From: Bacteroidota bacterium
GTDB lineage: Bacteria > Bacteroidota > Bacteroidia > Bacteroidales > JAIPAH01
Assembly (NCBI GenBank): GCA_021767705.1
Contig: JAASSU010000003.1
Location: 1 to 55,470 of the forward strand
Reading direction: 5' to 3'
DNA: 55,470 nucleotides
Below, piece after piece: positions 25,401 through 33,343 of the stretch. The notes under the pieces are model-generated. The model had not been told where the DNA came from and made no database searches. It was given only the letters and a program-made list of their open reading frames with translations. The number at the start of each line of letters is the position of its first letter. Position 1 is the stretch's first letter. The translations under genes were made by a program, and so were the position numbers.

Positions 25401-28400
25401 TGTATGGATGAATCTGCCTTGCTCACGGCTAATGCCACAAACTACGATTCGTTGAGCTGGACTACCGCAGGCGACGGTTCTTTTGGAAACCCGGACCACC
25501 TGCAAACAGAGTATTTTCCGGGCTCATCAGATGAAAACAACCAGCAGGTTAAAGTATATTTTGAAGCTTTCAGCACGCTGTCATGCGAGGCAACAGCCAT
25601 TGATTCAGCATACGTTTTTATTTACGACCTCCTGTTGGCCGACGCCGGAGATGATGACACCGTTTGTCCGGGAGGAAACACTTTTACCTGCGACCCAACC
25701 GTGAACAACGCCTCGCAGGTATCCTGGAGCTCAAGCGGAAGCGGGAGTTTTTATAACCCCGAAATCCCCGGTGCCACCTACTTTATCAGTGACGAAGATC
25801 GCAGTAATGGTGAAGTTACCCTTTACCTTGAAGCTACTTCCCAAACCACCTGCAATCAATTTGTTACAGACTCCTTAAAGCTTTTCTTCCCTGCATCGCC
25901 CACAGTAGACGCCGGAGAGGACCAAACAATCTGCAGCAGTACTCTGGTTGAACTTTCCGCAACTTCTGAAGGAAGCTCAGGTATTTTTTGGCAAACCAGC
26001 GGAGATGGCTTCTTTTCGGATGCGAACAGCCTTGAGACTTTTTACACGCCCGGAAGTAACGATATTTCATCCGGATCGGTCACACTAAATGTTCTTGCCA
26101 CGAGCGCAGGCCCATGCCAGATTCAAACATCCGATTTCTTAACCGTCACAATCGAAGAGCCCCAAAACGTACAGATTACGGCATCCCCAGAGAGCATCAC
26201 TGCAGGAGATACGGTTGAACTTACTGCCAATCCCTCAGAAAACCATCTTTTCAGTTGGCAGTTAATCAATGGATCCAATAACCTGACAACATACTCAGGT
26301 CCAAATACCACTTACCCTTCTGTATTGGCTGATACGCTTCAGCCAGTTCAAATCACGGTTTTTGCATCAGGGACCGGGGTTTGTCAGAGCACCTCCACCG
26401 ATACGGTATCAATTGAAGTTGTATCGCCAAATGCCATTTATGCCGGTGAAGATCTGACCGCTTGCAGCAGTGATACTGAAATTGAGCTTTCGGCAGATTA
26501 CAGTGGCAGTGACGCTGTAGTCTGGACAAGCAGCGGCGATGGCTCTTTTGAAGATAATCAAGCCCTCAGCACCATTTATTACCCCGGGAGCGATGACATT
26601 CAAAACGGACAGGTAAGCCTGACCATCGCATCGCTAATCAACCCTGGATACGTGAGCGATGAAATTGATGTCTTTTTCAATCTGCCGGTGACTTTGGTGC
26701 TGACGGACAATCTTTACGGATGCTCAGACGACACCGTCTTCTTCAGTGCTGAGGCTTCGAACTATTCTTCTGTTATCTGGGAAACCATAGGGGATGGCGT
26801 ATTCCTGGATCCGGATAATATTTCCACGGGATATATTCCCGGCCCCACTGACGGCCAGCAGGGAGAAACCACCATCACCGCCACCGCTCAGCCCCTCGAA
26901 GGTTGCACAGAGGAGGCTTCGGAAAGTGCGCAGCTCCTGCTCTCCCCTTCGGCTGTGGTGGATGCCGGAGCGGATCAAATAATTTGTGGCGGAGAGCCGG
27001 TCATGCTTGACCAGGCCACGGCAAGCAACTACAGCAGCCTTCAATGGCAATCATCCGGAAACGGGAATTTTGCTGATGAACATGCTCTGAGCACGGTTTA
27101 TTATCCTTCCGGGGATGATTATTCTTCAGGGCAGATATCGCTTACCTTAACAGCCAGCAGCAGCGGCTATTGCCAATCGCAATCACAAAGCTCTCTTTTG
27201 GTCAGTTTCGAGCCTTCTCCCGAAATTATATCGACTGTGGCCGACAGCTCTTGCTATGGATCGGAGGTAAACATTTCCGCGGAAGCGAATAATTATTCTC
27301 TAATAAACTGGATTTCTTCAGGGAATGGTTCCTTCAACGACAACACCGGAATAACGGCAAGCTACATCCCATCGCAGGATGAAGTTGAGCAGGGCTTAGC
27401 TGAAATCATGGCAGTCGCCTCCGGAACAGGCAATTGTTCGTGGCAACAAGACACCGCCGTTGCTCTCATTCACATTATCGCAGAACCACTGGTCGATGCC
27501 GGGGAAGATCTGTTGTCATGCGGGGCAGAGAGTGTATATGTATTCGGTCAAATAGAGAATGGGGCCACGGAAACCATTCAGTGGTCCAGCTCCGGCGATG
27601 GTTCTTTTGAAAACGAAAACCTCTTAAATACTATTTACCATCCCGGTCCGCAAGACATTAGTGACGGAACCGTCAACCTTATACTGCAAGCACAGCCGGA
27701 AGCCCCTTGTGGAGATGTATTCACCGACGAGGCTGTCCTGACCATTAACAACCCGCCTCAAGCCCCCGGAATGCCTTCAGGAAGTGCGGAGGTTTGTAAT
27801 GGAACGAACGAGGTGTTGCTGGAAATCAATGCAGTTGAAGGTGCCACAGAATACCAATGGGTTCTTTTGACCCCCAGCGCGGGTGAGTTCGACCCTGACT
27901 CCACGGGAACAAGCAACGTTCTTTATCTGGATGAAGACTTTACAGGATATTACCAGGTGCGGGTTCGTGCCGGGAATAGTTGCGGCATGAGTGGGTTTTC
28001 AGATTCGTTCGAGGGCGCTGTAAGGCAAAAGCCTGATATTGAGTTTGCAGCCTATCCTTCCACGGTTGTGTGCCAGGGTGAAATCATCGAACTGGAAGGA
28101 AGTTTCGCCTACGACTCTCTTTATCAGTGGAGCCCCGGAAACTATCCGGATACTGCCGTCATCATGGTAGATTCATCAGGCCATGTGGAGGGCAACAAAA
28201 CCATGGCTCTCACAGCCACCAACACGTATGGCTGCCAAAGCACTGACAGCATCAACCTGCATTTTACGGTGTGCACCCACATCCCGGCAAGGCATGAAAA
28301 CAGCTTCAAAGTTTGGCCGGTCCCTTCCGACAATGAAGTGTTTATAAGTTATCATAAAGAAGCAGACATAGAAATCTTCAACCGACAGGGGAAATTAGTG

Positions 28401-28535
28401 TTAAAAAGGTATTACGATTTTAGCAAGAAGGGTGTTTTAAAACTTAAACTTCGAAACCTCCCCACCGGAGTTTATTTTATCAAACTGAAAAACAAAATGG
28501 CGGTTTTAAGCCGGAAAATCGTTTTGGTAAACTAA
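22449..28535 (+). CDS. Giant secreted protein: polysaccharide-deacetylase-like domain, 14 repeats, T9SS signal
   Basis: 2028 residues with a signal peptide (LALVLLASSSFA type). Residues about 60-350 look like a NodB/CE4 deacetylase: 'SIQIDDGLT' (D98, D99), 'YNHGFHDN' with H188 and H191, and a later 'GMHQLSMPDF'. In CE4 enzymes the Asp-His-His set binds the metal, but catalytic competence is unproven here. An intervening beta domain leads to 14 tandem repeats (residues 533-1769), two further Ig-like domains (about 1770-1945) and a C-terminal sorting domain ('FKVWPVPSDNEV', 'LPTGVYFIKLKN'). It should be secreted by T9SS and displayed as a long stalk, perhaps placing a carbohydrate esterase away from the cell. 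Monocistronic by context. Confidence 0.8.
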   Translation: MIKNLRALFALVLLASSSFAQDFEVAIDASSTSVCGDSQVNLTALPVAVGGGIGDEQTQGERPTITITFAEEISSQDFSIHKADLKYDKSFAYSIQIDDGLTHIIDIAYPLFEGGNLDGEQVPGLASTDGCGNDVNFKMATAHYSWNNYNQEDMHDPDNGYNDLGDNGTITWEEMIELYQNGWGIYNHGFHDNGTEGGLQYTIMRNHSFTKRNTHPEVAGGINMNLFVIPGSAVEMGDVALENGYNQVLSANYSGGVYYDVNNDNYYNVEMTRQFGLSTILPTVEALADAAQNGTKGMATTGMHQLSMPDFREAVEEIEQTYGKSGSDDIWFTTSEEVIQYLYVRDHIEIQESVSGNTVTLTLQNVLPTDLRFYALSLLIDSDVEITNVEIQNGFNHSYNTSYGDSTLINLNWDESLYQTPEELAEEAISATEESQDSYDALIAMDYLEMIEDTVTRNYFKAQLCAIPGISLPDGYCSGTSSYTFEWSANGELISNEPGIVVSPGTTTEYIATISTESSSASESVEISVSTPPSVAASAPSQACSNNAIQLSAEADNYSGFQWSGTGDGSFGNQNQLESTYIAGEQDINEGQVKLYASASSEGCTTAIDSVTIGFNPLPEISMDNEATTCEDEAYDIEISTENTSTVTWSSSGDGFFNSTSGTSTTYMPGTSDISNGAVTLTATANSGSTCSYTTTGDLLLEVVSNPAANAGENAQVCQSVSNITLEGEAEHFSSASWSTSGSGSFESNGLIAVYVPSEEDKISGQVTFSLNVQPLAPCSSDASDEKTISFAMPPEVDAGNDTTACFGIPFSLNGTATGEGSFYWTTTGNGTFVNSQALSTYYNFGTYFQENHEVTLTLHGTVTGECEDENISSITLTQPEVPEISAGDDGEMCVSYPSYQLQGSISDTTAEFYWITQGDGYFSDTTILNPLYFPGPEELAQGNAYPGMRLAGGGECYNTVSDDFMLLSIVPEPDASITSDQIICMDESALLTANATNYDSLSWTTAGDGSFGNPDHLQTEYFPGSSDENNQQVKVYFEAFSTLSCEATAIDSAYVFIYDLLLADAGDDDTVCPGGNTFTCDPTVNNASQVSWSSSGSGSFYNPEIPGATYFISDEDRSNGEVTLYLEATSQTTCNQFVTDSLKLFFPASPTVDAGEDQTICSSTLVELSATSEGSSGIFWQTSGDGFFSDANSLETFYTPGSNDISSGSVTLNVLATSAGPCQIQTSDFLTVTIEEPQNVQITASPESITAGDTVELTANPSENHLFSWQLINGSNNLTTYSGPNTTYPSVLADTLQPVQITVFASGTGVCQSTSTDTVSIEVVSPNAIYAGEDLTACSSDTEIELSADYSGSDAVVWTSSGDGSFEDNQALSTIYYPGSDDIQNGQVSLTIASLINPGYVSDEIDVFFNLPVTLVLTDNLYGCSDDTVFFSAEASNYSSVIWETIGDGVFLDPDNISTGYIPGPTDGQQGETTITATAQPLEGCTEEASESAQLLLSPSAVVDAGADQIICGGEPVMLDQATASNYSSLQWQSSGNGNFADEHALSTVYYPSGDDYSSGQISLTLTASSSGYCQSQSQSSLLVSFEPSPEIISTVADSSCYGSEVNISAEANNYSLINWISSGNGSFNDNTGITASYIPSQDEVEQGLAEIMAVASGTGNCSWQQDTAVALIHIIAEPLVDAGEDLLSCGAESVYVFGQIENGATETIQWSSSGDGSFENENLLNTIYHPGPQDISDGTVNLILQAQPEAPCGDVFTDEAVLTINNPPQAPGMPSGSAEVCNGTNEVLLEINAVEGATEYQWVLLTPSAGEFDPDSTGTSNVLYLDEDFTGYYQVRVRAGNSCGMSGFSDSFEGAVRQKPDIEFAAYPSTVVCQGEIIELEGSFAYDSLYQWSPGNYPDTAVIMVDSSGHVEGNKTMALTATNTYGCQSTDSINLHFTVCTHIPARHENSFKVWPVPSDNEVFISYHKEADIEIFNRQGKLVLKRYYDFSKKGVLKLKLRNLPTGVYFIKLKNKMAVLSRKIVLVN
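24045..27755 (+). repeat. 14 tandem coding repeats of about 88 residues
   Basis: Each unit follows the plan PxVxAGxDxxxC, a short strand, WxSSGDGSFxN, LxTxYxPGxxDxxxGxVxLTLxA, then a second cysteine. Thirteen units fit well; the ninth, around 26150-26430, lacks the W-x-x-SGDG part. The paired cysteines could form one disulfide per unit. At the DNA level the units are diverged, so the array is old. Confidence 0.75.
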
Positions 28536-28574
28536 AATCAGAAATATACTCTTTGGATCACTTCCTGCATATCT

Positions 28575-28590
28575 GATAAAAATTTTTATC
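28575..28590. repeat. 16-bp perfect palindrome in the 28536-28686 gap
   Basis: GATAAAAATTTTTATC. AT-rich, with no GC stem, so it is a poor terminator; it could be a protein-binding site for the gene at 28687. I saw no convincing -7 box in this gap. Confidence 0.3.
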
Positions 28591-28686
28591 TTCACAGACT
28601 TGTTTTATCTGAGTGTGATGATTTTGTATTCAGATAACCATAAAAAATTATTGATTTAAGGCTGCGGCCGGCAAAAAACTAAAGCT

Positions 28687-31600
28687 ATGAGAAAACTACT
28701 ACTTTTATTTGTGATGATAGCGGGAGGCCTTTTAGCGCACTCTCAAACGATGACCGTAAAAAAAGCTGCTTTTTATGATAAGACCCCCCCTTTGCGGGAT
28801 ATGAGGATGATTGAGCCCGGTATCAGAGACCGGTCGTGGAAAGATAATGTCATCCGTAATGAAGCAGATCCTCGCCTGGAAAATATTGACCGTAGTAAAA
28901 CCACTCAGCCTTTGGGGCCGGACCCTGTTTGGCAGAAACAAATGGGTGCGGTGCGCACCAACGAACCTATCCAGAATTTTGAAGGGACAGACAACGTCAA
29001 TGGCGTTTATCCACCTGACACCGATGGGGATGTTGGCCCGGATCATTATTACCAGATGATCAATCTCTCCTTCCAGATTTTTGACAAAGAAGGGAATTCG
29101 CTGTACGGCCCCGCCGATAACAGCACTATCTGGGATGGTTTTATCGGGCCGTGGACGGGCACCAACGATGGAGACCCTATCACACTCTATGATGAAGCCG
29201 CTGACCGGTGGATGGTGAGCCAGTTTGCTGTGAACACCGACGATGGCTCATACTGGGAGCTGATAGCCGTTTCTAAAACAGGAGACCCTCTTGGGGAATA
29301 CTATCGCTATGCCTTCGAGTTTCCGGCTTTTAATGACTATCCAAAGTTCGGACTGTGGAATGATGCCTATTATTGCTCCTTCAACATGTTTGGCGACTAC
29401 AACCGCGTGGCGGGAGCTGCTTTTGAGCGCGATGCCATGCTCGAGGGTGATCCTGATGCCAGGATGGTTTTGTTTGACCTCCCCGAGGGTTCGGAACCCT
29501 GGAGCATGATGCCCTCTGATTACGATGGTGAAATGCCGCCGGAGGGCACGCCAAACTACTTCGCTTTTGCACATGACGACCTTTTTGGTGGTGACGATCA
29601 GATTAAAATCTGGGAGTTTGATGTGGATTGGGACAACGTGGAAAACTCCACCTTCGAAGAGGCTTATGCCATCGATGTTGCCCCTTTCGATTCTGAAATT
29701 TGCCCCGCTTACCGCGGAAGGTGCATCCACCAGCCCATGGAGTCGCCCAAGCTGGAGGCCCTGGCCGGAAGGCTGATGTTCCGGTTGCAATACAGGAATT
29801 TTGGGCTCTACGAGGCCATGGTCACCAACCATACTGTGGATGTGGACGGCAATGGACACGCCGGAGTGCGCTGGTATGAGTTCCGCGATTACAACGACGG
29901 CGAGGGATGGCAACTGCATCAGCAGGGTACCTATGCCCCCGACAGCGACCACCGCTGGATGGCCTCCATCGCAATGAATGAAGAAGGTTTCATCGCGCTG
30001 GGCTACAGCGTTTCGAGTAACGACACTTACCCCTCAATCCGCTATACCGGACGAGGCCCCAATGCTCCGCTGGGAGAGATGGTTTTCACCGAAGAAACCA
30101 TCATCGATGGTGGTGGTGTGCAGTTTGGCGATGCCAGCCGCTGGGGCGACTACTCAAAAATGTCGGTCGACCCCACCGATCAAAAAACTTTTTGGTTTAC
30201 AACCGAATACATGGAACACTCCGGATCTGCCGCATGGCAAACACGGATAGCTTCCTTCCAGCTCGAAGAAGATTTTACTGCCCCCGAGGCTGTGACTGAT
30301 TTGAATGCACAAACACCCACCACGAACGGGGTCTGGCTCCACTGGACTTCCACCCCCGACAACCTCGGAACACCTTTCCTCTACGATATCCGCTACAGCA
30401 CCTCCCCCATCACCGAAGAAAACTGGAACGAGGCCACACCAGCCTCCGGAGAGCCTGAACCTTCAGAGGCAGGCACGGCTGAGCAATTGTATATCCCGGA
30501 GCTGGATTTCAACCAGCAATATTACTTTGGACTGAAAGTGGCAGACCGTCAGTACAATTATTCAGCGCTTTCAAATATTGCCAGCACTACCACTCCGGGT
30601 CAGCCCGATATTTTTATTTCCCAGGAAATGGTCGAAGAGTCTGCGCTTCAGGGATTCTGGAGGGATGTTTATATTGATATTGAGAATAATGGCGACAGCG
30701 ATATCCGTTATTATTTAACAAAACGCGACACCGTGCAGTCCAATCCCGGGGAAATCGTAAAAACATATGAGAATGCAGGTTCCAGCCTATTGGGGATGCA
30801 TCACGAAAACGGTGAAATATACCTTGTAAGCAGCAGCATGAATTCATTGCTGGTTTACGACACTGCAAACAAGATACTTACAGATACTATAGCCATTCAT
30901 GAGAATCCTTTTGGGGTTACCTCAGATGGCGGGCAGCTATGGATTGGCAGCGACGACGGAATGATCAGGGCTTACCACTTTGATGGCACCCCTGCCGGCG
31001 ACAGCATCAACTTTGGAACCTCCGGGTATCATGCACTGGCCTGCAACGGAACACACCTGCTCATCAATGAGCTTAATGATGTTGATCCGGTGATTTACGC
31101 CTACAACCTTGAAAACGGTGAATATGATGGCAGCTACTCGGTGGATATCGACAAGGATATCTGGCAATCGACCTGGGTGGAAGAACACCATGACGGAAAA
31201 CTGTGGATTACCAACAACGATGGCGAGCTGGCGCAACTCACTTTAAATGAGGAAACCCGGACATTTACACTGGTGCAAGAGTTTGAAGCGCCTTCGCTTC
31301 TGTCTTATGCCATCTCTCATTCGGGCTCCAACCTGCTTTACGCCAACATCAGCAACACCATCCAGGTGATTGACGACGGCGTATCGGAGGTTAACTGGTT
31401 AGTTACGGAAACCCTTGCCGATACCATTTCCGCCGGCGAAAGCCAGCAACTCCCCCTCCAATTGCGCTCTGACAACCTGCAGCCGGGCGAGCATTATGCT
31501 ATCCTTACCATCCATAGCAACGATCCGGACGAGGGTGAAATTGAACTACCTGTAAGCTTTACCGTAACCCCTTACAGCGGAGTCAGTGTAGAGATCACCG

Positions 31601-32316
31601 GCGTTCCTGACCAGGTTTGCCAGGGAAACACCTATGAGCTGATTGCTGATGCCGAAGGAAATCGTCCTTTGAGCTACACGTGGGTTGTGGGTTCGGAAGA
31701 GTTTTCGAACGACAGCATTGCAACCATTGTTCCCGAAACGGATATCACCTATTATGTTACCGTCAGCGATGGCCTGACGATGGACTGGGATTCGGTAAAC
31801 CTTGTGGTGCAGCCCTCGCCACAGTTTTCTCTGGGCGGAGATACCACTATTTGTATCAATCACCAACTCAATCTAACAATTGAAGAAGGGTTTGTGTCTT
31901 ATGAATGGTTTGATGGATCATCGGATAACCAAATCACTGTAGACAGTACCATGCTTGAAACCGGAGAGAATGCTGTTTGGGGATTGGCCAAGGCCGAAAA
32001 CGGCTGTATGACCACCGACACCATCTACATTGCAATGGATCTTTGCGAAAGCATTGCTGAGGAGCAACTGGCAAATGTCAAGCTCTACCCTAATCCTGTT
32101 AAAGAAAATGTTTTTATTGAAGGATTGAATGGCGATGTACAAGTTTCCATTGTGGATATGAATGGAAAAGTCATGCTCCGGCAGAGCTTTGCAGGTTCAG
32201 AAAATAATCAGCGTCACAGGGTGAGCGTTTCAGGATGGAAATCGGGCACCTACTTTGTGATTTTCGAGCTGGAAGGACAAAAATCAGTGGAAAAACTACT
32301 TAAAATTGAACGCTGA
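28687..32316 (+). CDS. Large secreted T9SS protein with propeller-like, FnIII and Ig-like domains
   Basis: 1209 residues with a signal peptide (LLLLFVMIAGGLLAHS type). Residues about 90-530 form a beta-propeller-like domain rich in DG and W motifs ('VYPPDTDGDVGPDHYYQMIN', 'YDEAADRWMVSQF', 'ASRWGDYSKMSVDP'). A fibronectin type III domain lies at about 531-638 ('APEAVTDLNAQ', 'YYFGLKVADRQYNYS'), a second small propeller at about 690-890, an ASH/BACON-like domain at 895-960, two Ig-like domains with 'CQG' and 'CIN' cysteines and a T9SS type A signal ('VKLYPNPVKENVFIEG', 'SGTYFVIFE'). No catalytic motif seen; a surface binding or structural role is inferred. Same strand as the giant protein, 151 bases downstream. 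Confidence 0.8.
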   Translation: MRKLLLLFVMIAGGLLAHSQTMTVKKAAFYDKTPPLRDMRMIEPGIRDRSWKDNVIRNEADPRLENIDRSKTTQPLGPDPVWQKQMGAVRTNEPIQNFEGTDNVNGVYPPDTDGDVGPDHYYQMINLSFQIFDKEGNSLYGPADNSTIWDGFIGPWTGTNDGDPITLYDEAADRWMVSQFAVNTDDGSYWELIAVSKTGDPLGEYYRYAFEFPAFNDYPKFGLWNDAYYCSFNMFGDYNRVAGAAFERDAMLEGDPDARMVLFDLPEGSEPWSMMPSDYDGEMPPEGTPNYFAFAHDDLFGGDDQIKIWEFDVDWDNVENSTFEEAYAIDVAPFDSEICPAYRGRCIHQPMESPKLEALAGRLMFRLQYRNFGLYEAMVTNHTVDVDGNGHAGVRWYEFRDYNDGEGWQLHQQGTYAPDSDHRWMASIAMNEEGFIALGYSVSSNDTYPSIRYTGRGPNAPLGEMVFTEETIIDGGGVQFGDASRWGDYSKMSVDPTDQKTFWFTTEYMEHSGSAAWQTRIASFQLEEDFTAPEAVTDLNAQTPTTNGVWLHWTSTPDNLGTPFLYDIRYSTSPITEENWNEATPASGEPEPSEAGTAEQLYIPELDFNQQYYFGLKVADRQYNYSALSNIASTTTPGQPDIFISQEMVEESALQGFWRDVYIDIENNGDSDIRYYLTKRDTVQSNPGEIVKTYENAGSSLLGMHHENGEIYLVSSSMNSLLVYDTANKILTDTIAIHENPFGVTSDGGQLWIGSDDGMIRAYHFDGTPAGDSINFGTSGYHALACNGTHLLINELNDVDPVIYAYNLENGEYDGSYSVDIDKDIWQSTWVEEHHDGKLWITNNDGELAQLTLNEETRTFTLVQEFEAPSLLSYAISHSGSNLLYANISNTIQVIDDGVSEVNWLVTETLADTISAGESQQLPLQLRSDNLQPGEHYAILTIHSNDPDEGEIELPVSFTVTPYSGVSVEITGVPDQVCQGNTYELIADAEGNRPLSYTWVVGSEEFSNDSIATIVPETDITYYVTVSDGLTMDWDSVNLVVQPSPQFSLGGDTTICINHQLNLTIEEGFVSYEWFDGSSDNQITVDSTMLETGENAVWGLAKAENGCMTTDTIYIAMDLCESIAEEQLANVKLYPNPVKENVFIEGLNGDVQVSIVDMNGKVMLRQSFAGSENNQRHRVSVSGWKSGTYFVIFELEGQKSVEKLLKIER

Positions 32317-32363
32317 TCTACGTTGAATTTTTGCGAATATCACGAAAATCCCAACGGATATAC

Positions 32364-32402
32364 AAAAAAGTCCAGCGAATGAAAAAAAAGTCCACGCGAT
32401 GA
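32364..32402. repeat. Two 19-base imperfect direct repeats upstream of the zinc-ribbon gene
   Basis: AAAAAAGTCCAGCGAATGA (32364-32382) and AAAAAAGTCCACGCGATGA (32384-32402), spaced two helical turns apart. They sit about 50 bases before the small gene at 32454; an imperfect -7 box, GATATTTG (32415-32422), lies between. A tandem operator is possible. Confidence 0.35.
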
Positions 32403-32453
32403 TTTTTTATACCAGATATTTGTAGTGAATAATCAAAAACTCAAATAAAGGTC

Positions 32454-32606
32454 ATGAAAATCACAGCTTCTTCTTTCAGGGTAAAACGCAAGGGCAGTTA
32501 TCATCGCTACTACAAATGTCACCGTTGTGGCTATATCAGCGAAGAAAAGTCAGTTTGCCCTGTGTGCCGTCAGGAAGGACGAAGAGTAAGGCTAAAAAAA
32601 GCATAA
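32454..32606 (+). CDS. 50-residue zinc-ribbon protein
   Basis: ATG at 32454, TAA at 32604-32606. The product is very basic (Lys/Arg at both ends, 'SFRVKRKGSYHRYYK' and 'EGRRVRLKK') and carries two CxxC knuckles, C22-HR-C25 and C35-PV-C38, nine residues apart, as in rubredoxin-like zinc ribbons. A basic mini zinc ribbon suggests nucleic acid or ribosome binding. It has its own upstream repeats and a strong terminator 42 bases after the stop, which supports a real expressed unit. The family was not recognised. Confidence 0.65.
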   Translation: MKITASSFRVKRKGSYHRYYKCHRCGYISEEKSVCPVCRQEGRRVRLKKA

Positions 32607-32647
32607 ACATTTTCGTAAAGTGAAGTTTGCTAAATGGGTTTCACCCT

Positions 32648-32678
32648 AAAAACCGGAGAGTTTTCTTTCCGGTTTTTT
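32648..32678 (+). terminator. Rho-independent terminator after the zinc-ribbon gene
   Basis: AAAAACCGGA (32648-32657) pairs with TCCGGTTTTT (32668-32677) around a 10-base loop; a T follows. Confidence 0.75.
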
Positions 32679-32743
32679 ATTATATCGGTTTAAGCCAAAG
32701 GCTATTTTTTGGATGGTTTGACTCAACAGAATCAGTAGTTTCT

Positions 32744-32751
32744 TATCTTTG
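32744..32751 (+). promoter_or_regulatory. -7 box of the hpt operon
   Basis: TATCTTTG followed by CA, a perfect TAnnTTTG, 34 bases before the hpt ATG. A TTTG at 32717-32720 lies 23 bases upstream, slightly too far for a standard -33 box. Confidence 0.5.
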
Positions 32752-32785
32752 CAGTTTTCGAAAAATCTAAACCAAAAGAAACAAG

Positions 32786-33325
32786 ATGTCAGAAAGGGTT
32801 CAGCTTCACGATAAGGAATTTACAAAATACATCGATAACAGCGATCTTCAAAAAGCAGTGGCGGAGGTAGGTCAAAAAATGAATGAGGACTTGGGAGACA
32901 AGAACCCTTTGTTCCTTGTGGTGCTGAATGGTGCGTTTATGTTTGCTGCCGATGTGTTGCGCACTTTTAAGTATGATTGTGATATTTCATTTATCAAGCT
33001 ATCATCTTATGTGGGCACCAAAACCACGCACACCGTCAGAGAAGTGATAGGCCTCGACACTAACGTTAAAGACAGGACCGTTGTGCTGGTTGAAGATATC
33101 ATCGATACCGGCATCACCATGGATCATATCATCCAGCAGATGAAAGCCATGGAAGCCCGTGATGTAAAAACAGCCACCATGCTTTTTAAGCCCGATGCCA
33201 TAGAAAAAGATTTTCCGATCGACTATGTGGGTATGAGTATTCCCAACGGCTTTATTGTGGGTTACGGACTGGATTACGATGGGAAAGGAAGAAATCTTGC
33301 CGATATTTACAGAATCGTAAAATAA
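32786..33325 (+). CDS. hpt: Hypoxanthine phosphoribosyltransferase
   Basis: 179 residues. 'LFLVVLNGAFMFAADVLR' and 'FIKLSSYVG' are the early active-site strands; the PRPP-binding loop is 'VVLVEDIIDTGITM'. 'DYVGMSIPNGFIVGYGLDYDGKGRNL' is the purine-binding end. It salvages hypoxanthine (and probably guanine) to nucleotides. First gene of a four-gene operon: the fused adk follows after 18 bases. Placing purine salvage next to adenylate kinase is common in Bacteroidota. Confidence 0.93.
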   Translation: MSERVQLHDKEFTKYIDNSDLQKAVAEVGQKMNEDLGDKNPLFLVVLNGAFMFAADVLRTFKYDCDISFIKLSSYVGTKTTHTVREVIGLDTNVKDRTVVLVEDIIDTGITMDHIIQQMKAMEARDVKTATMLFKPDAIEKDFPIDYVGMSIPNGFIVGYGLDYDGKGRNLADIYRIVK

Positions 33326-33343
33326 TTTAAAAATAAGTTAACC

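Noticed and set aside
24045..27755. CRISPR-like or DNA tandem repeats
   Set aside because: The repetition is at protein level; DNA units are diverged, unequal in length and within one reading frame.
29248..29952. A 234-codon minus-strand frame inside the 1209-residue gene
   Set aside because: Antisense to the propeller domain, no recognisable domain or start signal.
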